Shown piece after piece: positions 6,696-13,079 of a stretch of 15,268 bases of DNA; position 1 is the first letter of the stretch, and every line of letters begins with the position of its first letter. The translations under genes were made by a program, and so were the position numbers. This stretch comes from Actinomycetota bacterium (GTDB lineage: Bacteria > Actinomycetota > Actinomycetes > Streptosporangiales > Streptosporangiaceae): contig PLIQ01000249.1 of NCBI GenBank assembly GCA_003140115.1, positions 135-15,402 on the forward strand, written 5' to 3'. A model generated the notes under the pieces. The model was not told where the DNA came from. It ran no database searches and saw only the letters and a program-made list of their open reading frames with translations.

Positions 6696-8360
6696 GTGGA
6701 AACGTTCGATGTCATCGTTCTGGGCACCGGGGCCGCGGCGCTGACCGCCGCGATCCGGGCGTCCGCCGGAGGCGCCAGCGTGGGGCTGTTCGAGAAGGCC
6801 GACGCGGTCGGCGGCACCAGCGCCTGGTCCGGCGGCATGGTGTGGATCCCGATGAACCCGCACATGGCCGAGCTCGGCATCGAGGACACCCGGGAGGAGG
6901 TGCTGACCTACCTCGGCTCGCTGTCCAACGGGCTCATCGAGGAGAACCTGGCCGCGGCGCTGATCGACGCCGGACCCGAGGTGGTGACCTGGCTGGAGCA
7001 GAACACCCCGGTCCAGTTCCAGATCATCAAGGACTTCCCGGACTACCATCCCGAGCACCCCGGAGCCAAGCCGGGCGGCGGCCGGTCGATGGAGTGCCCG
7101 CTGTTCCCGTTCGTCGAACTCGGCCCGTGGCAGCACCGGGTCACGGTGGGGCCGCAGCTGTCCGGCAACATCATGATGAGCGAGACTAGCCTGGGCCGCG
7201 GCGCCCCGCAGGGCGTCGACCCCTCGGAGCTGGAGCGGCGCAAGATCCGCGACGAGCGCGGGGCCGGGCAGGGCCTGATCGGGCCGCTGCTCAAGGGCTG
7301 CCTGGACCGCGGCATCGAGCCGCGCACCGGCATGCGCGCGGTGGAGCTACTGCGGGACGGGCGGCGGATCACCGGGGTTCGGTTCGAGACCGCGGACGGT
7401 TTTGTCGAGGTGGGCGCCACCCGCGGGGTGATCATCGCGACCGGGGGGTTCGAGTGGGATCCGGAGCTGGTCCGGGCGTTCATTCGCGGCCCGCTGGTGC
7501 GCTCCGCATCGGTCCCGACCAACACCGGCGACGGCCTGAAGATGGCCATGCGGGTGGGCGCGTCCCTGGGCAACATGCGCGAGGGGTGGTGGGTGGCCAT
7601 CATCGACGTCCCGGTGGGCGACCAGATGGCCGCCTGGCAGGTCAACGGCGAGCGCACCCGCCCGCACTGCATCATGGTGAACCGGCGGGGCCGCCGGTTC
7701 ACCAACGAGGCGGCCAACTACAACGCGCTGGGCGCCGCCTTCCACGTCATCGACGTGAGCAGCTTCGACTACGTCAACCATCCCGCATGGATGATCTTCG
7801 ACCGGCACTACCTGACCCGGTACGGCCTGGCGGGTTTCAAGGGCCAGGGCGCCACGCCGGACTGGATGATCGAGGCGCCGTCCGTGCCGGAGCTCGCCGC
7901 GGCCATCGAGGTCCCGGCTTCGGCGCTGGAGGAGACCGTGGGGCGGTGGAACTCGCAGTCCGAGCGGGGCCGTGACGAGGAATTCGGGCGGGGCAACAGC
8001 GTGCATGACCGGTGGTGGGGGGATCCGGCGTTCGGTCCCGGACCGGGAGCGACCCTGGGCCCGCTGGACACCCCGCCGTTCTACGCGGTGCAGGTGTACT
8101 CGGGGGTGCTGGGCACCAAGGGCGGGCCGCGCACCAACGGGAACGGGCAGGTCCTGGACGTCGACGGCGAGCCGATCCCGGGGCTGTACGCGGCCGGGAA
8201 CGCCATGGCCTCGGCCATGGGCATGACCTACGGCGGGGCCGGCGGGACGCTCGGGCCGGCCATGGTGTTCGGCTACCTGGCGGGCCGGGACGCGGCGGAG
8301 TCCGGGTCGTCAGCTGCGGGGTCGTCAGCTGCGGGATCGTCGGCGGAGGCGGGCGCGTGA
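6696..8360 (+). CDS. FAD-dependent dehydrogenase, 3-ketosteroid delta1-dehydrogenase-like
   Basis: A flavoprotein of the fumarate reductase/KstD superfamily, expected to desaturate a ring ketone (1,2-dehydrogenation next to a carbonyl) or reduce or oxidise a related enone. The N-terminus FDVIVLGTGAAALTAAI is the FAD dinucleotide fold (GxGxxA), followed by a GGTSAWSGGMVWIP segment typical of KstD-like proteins. Tyrosine-containing regions match those around the KstD active site: FPDYHPEHPGAKPGGG, FTNEAANYNAL and TYGGAGGTLGPAMVFGYLAG near the C-terminus. The ending SSAAGSSAAGSSAEA is a low-complexity tail from a 15-nt tandem repeat. I prefer GTG at 6696 (554 residues; GAAGGAA with a 5-nt spacer) over GTG 6672, which lacks a ribosome site. 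The last bases overlap the SDR start (GTGA). KstD-like is secure; a steroid substrate is not. Confidence 0.92.
   Translation: METFDVIVLGTGAAALTAAIRASAGGASVGLFEKADAVGGTSAWSGGMVWIPMNPHMAELGIEDTREEVLTYLGSLSNGLIEENLAAALIDAGPEVVTWLEQNTPVQFQIIKDFPDYHPEHPGAKPGGGRSMECPLFPFVELGPWQHRVTVGPQLSGNIMMSETSLGRGAPQGVDPSELERRKIRDERGAGQGLIGPLLKGCLDRGIEPRTGMRAVELLRDGRRITGVRFETADGFVEVGATRGVIIATGGFEWDPELVRAFIRGPLVRSASVPTNTGDGLKMAMRVGASLGNMREGWWVAIIDVPVGDQMAAWQVNGERTRPHCIMVNRRGRRFTNEAANYNALGAAFHVIDVSSFDYVNHPAWMIFDRHYLTRYGLAGFKGQGATPDWMIEAPSVPELAAAIEVPASALEETVGRWNSQSERGRDEEFGRGNSVHDRWWGDPAFGPGPGATLGPLDTPPFYAVQVYSGVLGTKGGPRTNGNGQVLDVDGEPIPGLYAAGNAMASAMGMTYGGAGGTLGPAMVFGYLAGRDAAESGSSAAGSSAAGSSAEAGA
8307..8341 (+). repeat. 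15-nt tandem repeat in the flavoprotein C-terminal tail
   Basis: TCGTCAGCTGCGGGG (8307-8321) and TCGTCAGCTGCGGGA (8322-8336) differ at one base; a third, diverged copy begins at 8337. They encode repeated SSAAG units after the last conserved flavoprotein motif, so the tail is probably a disordered extension that can vary in copy number without loss of frame. Confidence 0.8.
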
Positions 8361-9121
8361 GCGGCGCGTTCGAGGGAAAGGTGGCGCTGGTCACCGGGGC
8401 GGCCGGCGGGATGGGCCGGGCGACGGCCCAGGCGTTCGCGGCGGCCGGGGCACAGGTGGTGGCGGCCGACATCGCCGCCGACGGGGGCGAGGAGACCGTC
8501 GATGAGATCAAGCGGGACGGGGGCCAGGCGGTCTTCGTCCGCACTGACGTGTCATCGGCGCGCGACGTCGAGGCCGCCGTGCAGACCGCGGTCCGGACCT
8601 ACGGCGGGCTGGACTGCGCCTGCAACGGGGCCGCGATCGAGACCGAGACGACGCTGCTGGCCGACTGCGACGAGGCCGTCTTCGACCGGCTGGTGGCGGT
8701 CAACCTCAAGTCGATCTTCCTCTGCCTGAAGTACGAGATCCGGGCCATGCTGGAACGGGGGGGCGGGGCGATCGTCAACATCGCCTCGACGAACTCCTTC
8801 CGCCCGCTGCCGAAGCAGTCGGTGTACACGGCGACCAAGCACGCAGTGGTCGGGATGACCAAGACGGCCGCGATCGAGTACGCCGGCTCGGGCATCCGGA
8901 TCAACGCGGTGGCTCCCGGCGCGATCGATACGCCCATGCTGCGCGGGGCGATGGCGGCCCGCGGCTCCAAGGAGGAGGACGTGCTGGCCCGGCTGAGCCT
9001 CATCGGCCGGTTCGGGCAGCCCGCCGAGATCGCCAACGCGGTGCTGTGGCTGTGCTCGGACCAGGCTACCTACACCATGGGGCACGTGCTTTCCGTGGAC
9101 GGCGGCTACCTGGCCCGCTAG
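8357..9121 (+). CDS. SDR family oxidoreductase (NAD-type)
   Basis: A 254-residue classical short-chain dehydrogenase. The cofactor loop TGAAGGMG is residues 13-20; Asp38 at the end of the second strand (AADIAAD) indicates NAD(H) preference. The NNAG motif appears as CNGAA around residue 90. The catalytic set is Asn116, Ser144, Tyr157 and Lys161 (YTATK); INAVAPGAIDTPM and VDGGYLAR close the fold. It would oxidise a ring or side-chain alcohol or reduce a ketone. GTG start overlapping the flavoprotein stop by 4 nt (GTGA), with GGAGG 7 nt upstream, so the two are translated together and probably act in sequence. The open frame extends far upstream inside the flavoprotein gene, but homology begins at this GTG. 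It ends just before a hairpin at 9127-9169. Confidence 0.95.
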   Translation: MSGAFEGKVALVTGAAGGMGRATAQAFAAAGAQVVAADIAADGGEETVDEIKRDGGQAVFVRTDVSSARDVEAAVQTAVRTYGGLDCACNGAAIETETTLLADCDEAVFDRLVAVNLKSIFLCLKYEIRAMLERGGGAIVNIASTNSFRPLPKQSVYTATKHAVVGMTKTAAIEYAGSGIRINAVAPGAIDTPMLRGAMAARGSKEEDVLARLSLIGRFGQPAEIANAVLWLCSDQATYTMGHVLSVDGGYLAR

Positions 9122-9126
9122 ATCGA

Positions 9127-9169
9127 TGACCCGTAATTCTCTGCCGCAGTGAGGGCTGGCTACGGGTCA
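9127..9169 (+). terminator. Hairpin after the flavoprotein-SDR operon
   Basis: A perfect 9-bp inverted repeat, TGACCCGTA (9127-9135) and TACGGGTCA (9161-9169), starts 6 nt after the SDR stop. The 25-nt loop contains a smaller CTGC/GCAG element. It is followed by CCTTTGGC rather than a long U-tract, as is common for GC-rich actinobacterial terminators. Terminator role is inferred from position and symmetry. Confidence 0.6.
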
Positions 9170-9181
9170 CCTTTGGCTAGC

Positions 9182-9269
9182 TGCTCGGTAATGAATTCGA
9201 ATTATTCCTTGGTCGTCGCTAATTAGTTAGATGGTGATACTCTACAAGTAACTAATAACTTGAGATGAG
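9182..9269 (+). promoter_or_regulatory. AT-rich leader with palindromes upstream of the DUF1707 gene
   Basis: This is one of the most AT-rich stretches of the window. It holds a perfect 10-nt palindrome AATTCGAATT (9194-9203) and an 8-bp inverted repeat, ATTAGTTA (9222-9229) and TAACTAAT (9249-9256), with a 19-nt spacer. The right arm is part of GTAACTAATAACTT. The symmetric arms about two helical turns apart look like a repressor operator and include the GTAACTA motif seen in divergent region 1. A promoter must lie here but no pair of boxes with good spacing is obvious. Confidence 0.45.
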
Positions 9270-9914
9270 ATGAACGCGATGCTGACCGCGATACAGGAAG
9301 CCGCCGACCGCACCGCGCTCATCCCGGACGACCAGGCCGCTCCGCCGCTCGCCGACGAGCTGCAGCGGATCGCGGACTATGAGAGCGGACGACGAACGAC
9401 CGCGCCTCGCGTGATCCAATCCGCCGGGCGCCCCTTGGTGTTCGCCCCCGGCGGCGAACCGGGGAAGATGCGAGCCGCCGACGCGGACCGTGACCGCGTG
9501 GTGGAATGCCTCAACGTCGCCTACAGCGAAGGTCGGCTGTCCAAGGACGAGCACGACGGCCGCCTGGAGCACGCCTTGTCCGCGCGCACCTACGCCGACC
9601 TGGACCAGCTCGTGACCGACCTGCCTGCCACGCGGGCAACCGCGGTGACCTCGGTGACCTCGGTGGCCAAGACCAATGGGCTCGCGCTAGCGAGCCTCAC
9701 CTGCGGGCTCGCGCTATTCATCTTCGGGCCGCCGGCGGCCATACCGGCGATCGTGCTCGGCCACCTGGCCCGGCACGAGATCAAGCAAACCGGAGAACAG
9801 GGGGCTGGCCTGGCGCTCGCAGGCTTGATGCTCGGCTGGGCGACGGTGATCCTGACCATACTCATCGTCGTCGGCCTGGCCACGTCCGTCGGGATGCACG
9901 GCACCACGCACTGA
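9270..9914 (+). CDS. DUF1707 and DUF4190 membrane protein
   Basis: A 214-residue protein with a DUF1707 (SHOCT-like) segment at about 67-120 (MRAADADRDRVVECLNVAYSEGRLSKDEHDGRLEHALSARTYADLDQLVTDLP). A short VTSVTSVA linker follows, then two hydrophobic segments at about 133-165 and 177-208 matching DUF4190. This architecture is widespread in actinobacteria; the function is unknown and it is usually unlinked to catabolism. The first 66 residues are not part of either domain. Start choice between ATG 9270 and the in-frame ATG 9279 is uncertain because neither has a clear ribosome site. It stands as a single-gene unit between a terminator and a convergent gene, so I infer it is a bystander or a membrane accessory rather than a pathway enzyme. 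Confidence 0.85.
   Translation: MNAMLTAIQEAADRTALIPDDQAAPPLADELQRIADYESGRRTTAPRVIQSAGRPLVFAPGGEPGKMRAADADRDRVVECLNVAYSEGRLSKDEHDGRLEHALSARTYADLDQLVTDLPATRATAVTSVTSVAKTNGLALASLTCGLALFIFGPPAAIPAIVLGHLARHEIKQTGEQGAGLALAGLMLGWATVILTILIVVGLATSVGMHGTTH
9645..9662 (+). repeat. 9-nt tandem duplication in the DUF1707-DUF4190 linker
   Basis: GTGACCTCG is repeated exactly at 9645-9653 and 9654-9662, encoding VTS-VTS between the DUF1707 segment and the first membrane span. It preserves frame. Confidence 0.7.
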
Positions 9915-9958
9915 CCAGCCGAGAACCTGGCTAGTCGGGAAACTCCGGCTCACCAGGT
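9915..9958. terminator. Possible bidirectional terminator between convergent genes
   Basis: The gap between the DUF1707 stop and the TIM-barrel stop contains the inverted repeat ACCTGG (9925-9930) / CCAGGT (9953-9958), and an overlapping alternative AGCCG (9917-9921) / CGGCT (9946-9950). Either could form a stem shared by both transcripts. Stems are short and no U-tract is present, so this is weak. Confidence 0.25.
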
Positions 9959-10815
9959 CATGGGCTGGCTAGGGCCACGTCGACGAGCGCGCGGGTCCGG
10001 TCCATCGCGAGGGTGGCGGCGTCCAGCACCGACAGGGCGGCCAGGTCGGGACTGATCACTTCCGGGCCGACCCGGCGCAGTCCGCCGATCCGGTTCAGCG
10101 CCCGGATGGCGGCGACCAGGTCGAGGGCGCCGTCCCCGGGCAAAAGTCGGTGCTGCGTCTCCTCACGCAGCGGGCCCGACGGCACGGCCGGCGCGTCGTC
10201 GAGCTGGACGTAGAAGATCCGGTCGCCGGGGATGCCGGCCAGCACCTCGAAGTCGGGCTCGCCGCGGAAGAAGTGCCAGGTGTCGAAGACCAGGCCGCCA
10301 TTGGGGCGGTCGGCGGCGCGCACCAGGTCCCAGGCGATCCGCAGGGTGCGGACGATGGTGAACGGGATGAACTCCAGGTGGACCCGCGCGCCGAACCCGG
10401 CCGCGCGGTCGCAGAGCCGGCCGAAGTACCCCGCGAGGTCGGGCACGGGCACATCGCTGCTGGCGGTGGCGATCGCCGACAGCGAGGTGACGCCCAGCGC
10501 CTCGCAGATCCGGAGCGCGTCGTCGGTGCTGACGCCGGCGAACCGCGACGGGGACGGCTCGCGGTCGGGGTACCAGTTCATGACCGGATCGACGACGAGG
10601 TCCAGGCCGAGGTCGCGGGCCTGCCGCCCGATCTCGGCGGCCGCCGTCCCGTCCTGCGCGGCGCGGAGCACGTCGGGCGGGCTGAGCGTGGCCTCCCGGC
10701 AGCCGGTCGCCGCGGCGGCGGCGAAGCGCTCGGCCAGCGGCGAGGTGAAGCCGACGGTGCCGGCCCACAGGGTGTAGCCGTCCGGCCCGGCCGGACCCGG
10801 CGCAGGAGCGGTCAT
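9958..10815 (-). CDS. Sugar phosphate isomerase/epimerase-like TIM-barrel protein
   Basis: A 285-residue member of the xylose isomerase-like (AP endonuclease family 2) TIM-barrel superfamily, which includes isomerases, epimerases and dehydratases using a divalent metal. Candidate metal ligands are spaced as in the family: Glu148 (HLEF), Asp178 and His181 (FDTWH), Gln204 (FYVQLDD) and Glu252 (GPEV). No signal peptide. ATG start with AGGTGA 3 nt upstream. It is transcribed divergently from the Rieske operon, sharing the 10816-10950 region, and converges on the DUF1707 gene. In catabolic clusters such proteins often act as keto-enol isomerases or hydrolyases on ring-cleavage or sugar-like products; which applies here cannot be told. 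Superfamily firm, reaction open. Confidence 0.85.
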   Translation of the reverse strand: MTAPAPGPAGPDGYTLWAGTVGFTSPLAERFAAAAATGCREATLSPPDVLRAAQDGTAAAEIGRQARDLGLDLVVDPVMNWYPDREPSPSRFAGVSTDDALRICEALGVTSLSAIATASSDVPVPDLAGYFGRLCDRAAGFGARVHLEFIPFTIVRTLRIAWDLVRAADRPNGGLVFDTWHFFRGEPDFEVLAGIPGDRIFYVQLDDAPAVPSGPLREETQHRLLPGDGALDLVAAIRALNRIGGLRRVGPEVISPDLAALSVLDAATLAMDRTRALVDVALASP

Positions 10816-10950
10816 GAGTCACCTCGCGGCAGGTCAGCGGCGGACCCAGCCGCTCGGCGGCTGAACCACCCGGTTTACACTCGACAGTATAGACAGTAGG
10901 TCGGTATATTGAGTCCGTCTAAAGTAAGTCCCGCGATGGAAGGCATCCGC
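10816..10950. promoter_or_regulatory. Divergent region 3 with candidate promoter for the Rieske operon
   Basis: A plus-strand promoter can be placed: TCGACA (10881-10886) as -35, an 18-nt spacer and TATATT (10905-10910) as -10, each matching consensus at 5 of 6 bases. Transcription would begin near 10917, which excludes the TTG at 10909 as a start codon and supports ATG 10951. The spacer carries the direct repeat GACAGTA (10883-10889 and 10892-10898, 9-nt period), well placed for a regulator. CTAAAGTAA (10919-10927) just past the start point is shared with divergent region 1. GGAAGG (10938-10943) is the ribosome site. On the minus strand TATACT (complement of 10886-10891) could be a -10 for the TIM-barrel gene. 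Confidence 0.6.
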
Positions 10951-12306
10951 ATGACGACCGCGCCTCGCGTGGAAGAGCGCGCCAAGCGGACCACACTCTG
11001 GTACGACCTGGTCCTGGACGACCCGCATCCGCCTCCCGAGTACCTGCGTGAGCGCTTCATCTACGAGCCGCGTAGTACACAGATTCCGGTAACCAGGTAC
11101 ACCAGCCGCGAGTGGCACGAGCTCGAGCGCACCCGGCTGTGGCGCAAGGTCTGGCAGATGGCGTGCCGCGAGGAGAACATCCCGGACGTCGGCAGCTACG
11201 TGGTCTACGACATCGCCGGCGACTCGTATCTGGTGGTCCGGACGCGTGATGGCATCAAGGCGTACGTCAACGCCTGCCTGCACCGCGGCCGGGCGCTGAA
11301 GGACTACGACGGCCGGTGCAGCGAGTTCCGGTGCAGCTTCCACGGCTTTACCTGGCGGCTGGACGGCAGCCTGCGGTATACCCCAGCGCCGTCGGAGTTC
11401 CCGGAGGTCGAGGCGAACCCCGACGACTGGCGGTTGCCCGAGGCCAAGGTTGGGGTGTGGGGCGGGTTCGTGTTCATCAACCCCGACCCGGACGCCGAGC
11501 CGTTCGAGACGTTCCTGGGCACGCTGCCCGGACACTTCGCCCGCTGGGACTTCGAGCACCGGTACCTGCAGGCGCACGTGGCCAAGAAGATCCGGTGCAA
11601 CTGGAAGATAGCGCAGGAGGCGTTCGACGAGGGGCTGCATCTGGGCGCGACGCATCCCCAGTCGGCCCCGTACGTGGGGGACGCCAACGCCGCCGTCGAC
11701 GTCTACGGCAACTACTCGCGGCAGATCAGCCCGTCCGGGACACCGATCGAGGACCTGCCCGGGGAGGCGCTCGAGGCCGACATCCTCAAGCGCATGCTCG
11801 ACGTGCGCGAGGGCGAGGACCTGCCCATCCCGTTCTCCCAGCGCAGTACGGCCCGCGACGCGATGGCGGTGGCAGGCCGGGAGCGCTGGCGCCAGGTGCT
11901 GGGCGACGCGGCGGACGACATCAGCGACTGCGAGCTCGTCGATCACTGGAACTACGCGGTGTTCCCGAACCTGCATCCCTGGGGCGGCTACAACCGGATC
12001 GTGTACCGGTTCCGCCCGAACGGCGACCGGCACAACGAGTCGATCTTCGAGGTGATGTTCCTCACTCCGTACCGCGGCGAGCGACCGCCCACGGCGCAGA
12101 TCACCGAGCTCGACTTCGGCGAGCCGTGGACGAACGCGCCGGAGCTGCAAACGCTCGGCCTGGTCATGGAGCAGGACACGTTCAACATGGAGGCGGTACA
12201 GCGCGGCCTGGAGACCACGCGGCGCCAGTACGTCACTGCGTCGAAATTCCAGGAGGGCATAATCACGTGGCGGCACGACCTTCTGACCAGGTGGATCGGC
12301 AAGTAG
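10951..12306 (+). CDS. Rieske non-haem iron oxygenase, alpha subunit
   Basis: A 451-residue aromatic-ring-hydroxylating-dioxygenase-type alpha subunit. The Rieske [2Fe-2S] ligands are Cys109-Leu-His111 and Cys128-Ser-Phe-His131. The catalytic domain has N217-W-K and the mononuclear iron ligands His230, His235 (LHLGATH) and Asp409 (EQDTFN). The acidic residue three before His230, which bridges to the neighbouring Rieske centre, is Glu227 rather than the Asp of naphthalene dioxygenase; Glu occurs in other subfamilies. It would mono- or dihydroxylate, or demethylate, a ring substrate. No ferredoxin or reductase gene is in the window and no classical beta subunit is obvious. Start ATG 10951 has GGAAGG 7 nt upstream and fits the promoter; in-frame ATG 10936 is less likely. 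The last 40 nt overlap the next gene. Confidence 0.94.
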   Translation: MTTAPRVEERAKRTTLWYDLVLDDPHPPPEYLRERFIYEPRSTQIPVTRYTSREWHELERTRLWRKVWQMACREENIPDVGSYVVYDIAGDSYLVVRTRDGIKAYVNACLHRGRALKDYDGRCSEFRCSFHGFTWRLDGSLRYTPAPSEFPEVEANPDDWRLPEAKVGVWGGFVFINPDPDAEPFETFLGTLPGHFARWDFEHRYLQAHVAKKIRCNWKIAQEAFDEGLHLGATHPQSAPYVGDANAAVDVYGNYSRQISPSGTPIEDLPGEALEADILKRMLDVREGEDLPIPFSQRSTARDAMAVAGRERWRQVLGDAADDISDCELVDHWNYAVFPNLHPWGGYNRIVYRFRPNGDRHNESIFEVMFLTPYRGERPPTAQITELDFGEPWTNAPELQTLGLVMEQDTFNMEAVQRGLETTRRQYVTASKFQEGIITWRHDLLTRWIGK

Positions 12307-12566
12307 CCGACGGCGCCGACGGGACGGCCCCGCGGCCCGGCTCGATCAGGCACCCGCTGAATCCGAACGCCTACTACGCCGACAACGGGGACGGCACCGT
12401 GCACGTCACCATGGGTACCCGGTGGGGCCGGTTCACGCCCAGCGGCCGGTACCTGGAAGGCACGCTGTTCGAGGCCGACCCGGAGCTGTGCGTCTGGGTC
12501 GCGGCGCCCCGGCCGTCGAGCCACCACCGGATCAGCCGGGTTCTCGACATGCCCTCCGAGCGCTAG
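12267..12566 (+). CDS. Small conserved-looking protein overlapping the Rieske gene
   Basis: A 99-residue protein from GTG 12267, overlapping the Rieske gene's last 40 nt in another frame. The start is supported by AGGAGGG (12251-12257), a near-ideal ribosome site 9 nt upstream that sits inside the Rieske coding region. A second in-frame GTG at 12291 is possible. The N-terminus is polar and variable. The body, HPLNPNAYYADNGDGTVHVT then TRWGRFTPSGRYLEGTLFEADPELCVWV, reads as a compact beta-rich domain. I recall similar short 'ADNGDGTVxVT...G.W..G.L..ADP' proteins beside Rieske oxygenases in actinobacteria but know no assigned function. No Cys pairs for a ferredoxin, no membrane segment. Its TAG is directly followed by the GTG of the next gene. 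A Rieske accessory subunit is inference. Confidence 0.75.
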   Translation: MAARPSDQVDRQVADGADGTAPRPGSIRHPLNPNAYYADNGDGTVHVTMGTRWGRFTPSGRYLEGTLFEADPELCVWVAAPRPSSHHRISRVLDMPSER

Positions 12567-13079
12567 GTGCCGCCCGCCGACGCTACTGCCGCCGACGCTA
12601 CTGCTGCCGCCGAGGCCATCCGGCAGGCCGTACTGCGCTACTGCCGCGGGGTCGACCGCCTGGATGCCAAGCTGATGCGCAGCGCCTACCACGATGACGC
12701 CACCGACGATCACGGCGTCTTCGTGGGATCGGCCGCGGACCTGTGCGCGCGGGTGGTGCGGTCCCACCGCCGCTACGAGGCGACCATGCACTGCGTGCTC
12801 AACCACGCGATCGACATCGCGGACGACACCCACGCCACCGGCGAGGTCTACAACGTCACCTACCTGCTGCGCGCCGCCGACGGCGGCCGGCAGCTGGACA
12901 CCTGGTGGGGCCGCTACCTGGACCGGTACGAATGCCGGGACGGGCGGTGGGCCATCGTGCACCGGGTCTGCGTGCACGAGTGGACGCGCACCGAGCCGCT
13001 GGGGGCCGGCATGCCAATCGAGGCGCAGTTGTTCCGGCAAGGCCACGAGGACAGGGGAGTTTCTCTTGACGATCAGTAA
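12567..13079 (+). CDS. SnoaL-like (NTF2-fold) protein
   Basis: A 170-residue protein of the SnoaL_4/nuclear-transport-factor-2-like type. The motif run AIRQAVLRYCRGVDRLDAKLMRSAYHDDATDDHGVFVG is the family N-terminal helix plus the His/Asp-rich stretch. THATGEVYNVTYLL, GRYLDRYECRDGRWAIVHRVCVHEWTR gives the closing beta sheet. Family members act as dehydratases, cyclases, isomerases or as small subunits; Rieske dioxygenase beta subunits share this fold. GTG start abuts the previous stop (TAGGTG) and lacks its own strong ribosome site, so it depends on coupling. The first residues are DATAADATAA from a 15-nt tandem duplication. The end overlaps the next gene by 14 nt. Position directly after alpha subunit and small protein suggests a role with the Rieske enzyme, unproven. 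Confidence 0.88.
   Translation: MPPADATAADATAAAEAIRQAVLRYCRGVDRLDAKLMRSAYHDDATDDHGVFVGSAADLCARVVRSHRRYEATMHCVLNHAIDIADDTHATGEVYNVTYLLRAADGGRQLDTWWGRYLDRYECRDGRWAIVHRVCVHEWTRTEPLGAGMPIEAQLFRQGHEDRGVSLDDQ
12576..12605 (+). repeat. 15-nt tandem duplication at the SnoaL-like N-terminus
   Basis: GCCGACGCTACTGCC (12576-12590) is followed by GCCGACGCTACTGCT (12591-12605), 14 of 15 identical and in frame, encoding ADATA-ADATA before the first conserved helix. Confidence 0.8.

Noticed and set aside
6672..9121. Steroid (KstR) operators around the KstD-like operon
   Set aside because: I looked for the KstR-type palindrome (TNNAACNNGTTNNA) in the intergenic regions and found no match, so steroid regulation is not supported.
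10834..12276. 480-codon frame antisense to the Rieske gene
   Set aside because: No domain signature; the Rieske and iron-ligand motifs on the plus strand explain the sequence. The frame even crosses the divergent promoter region.
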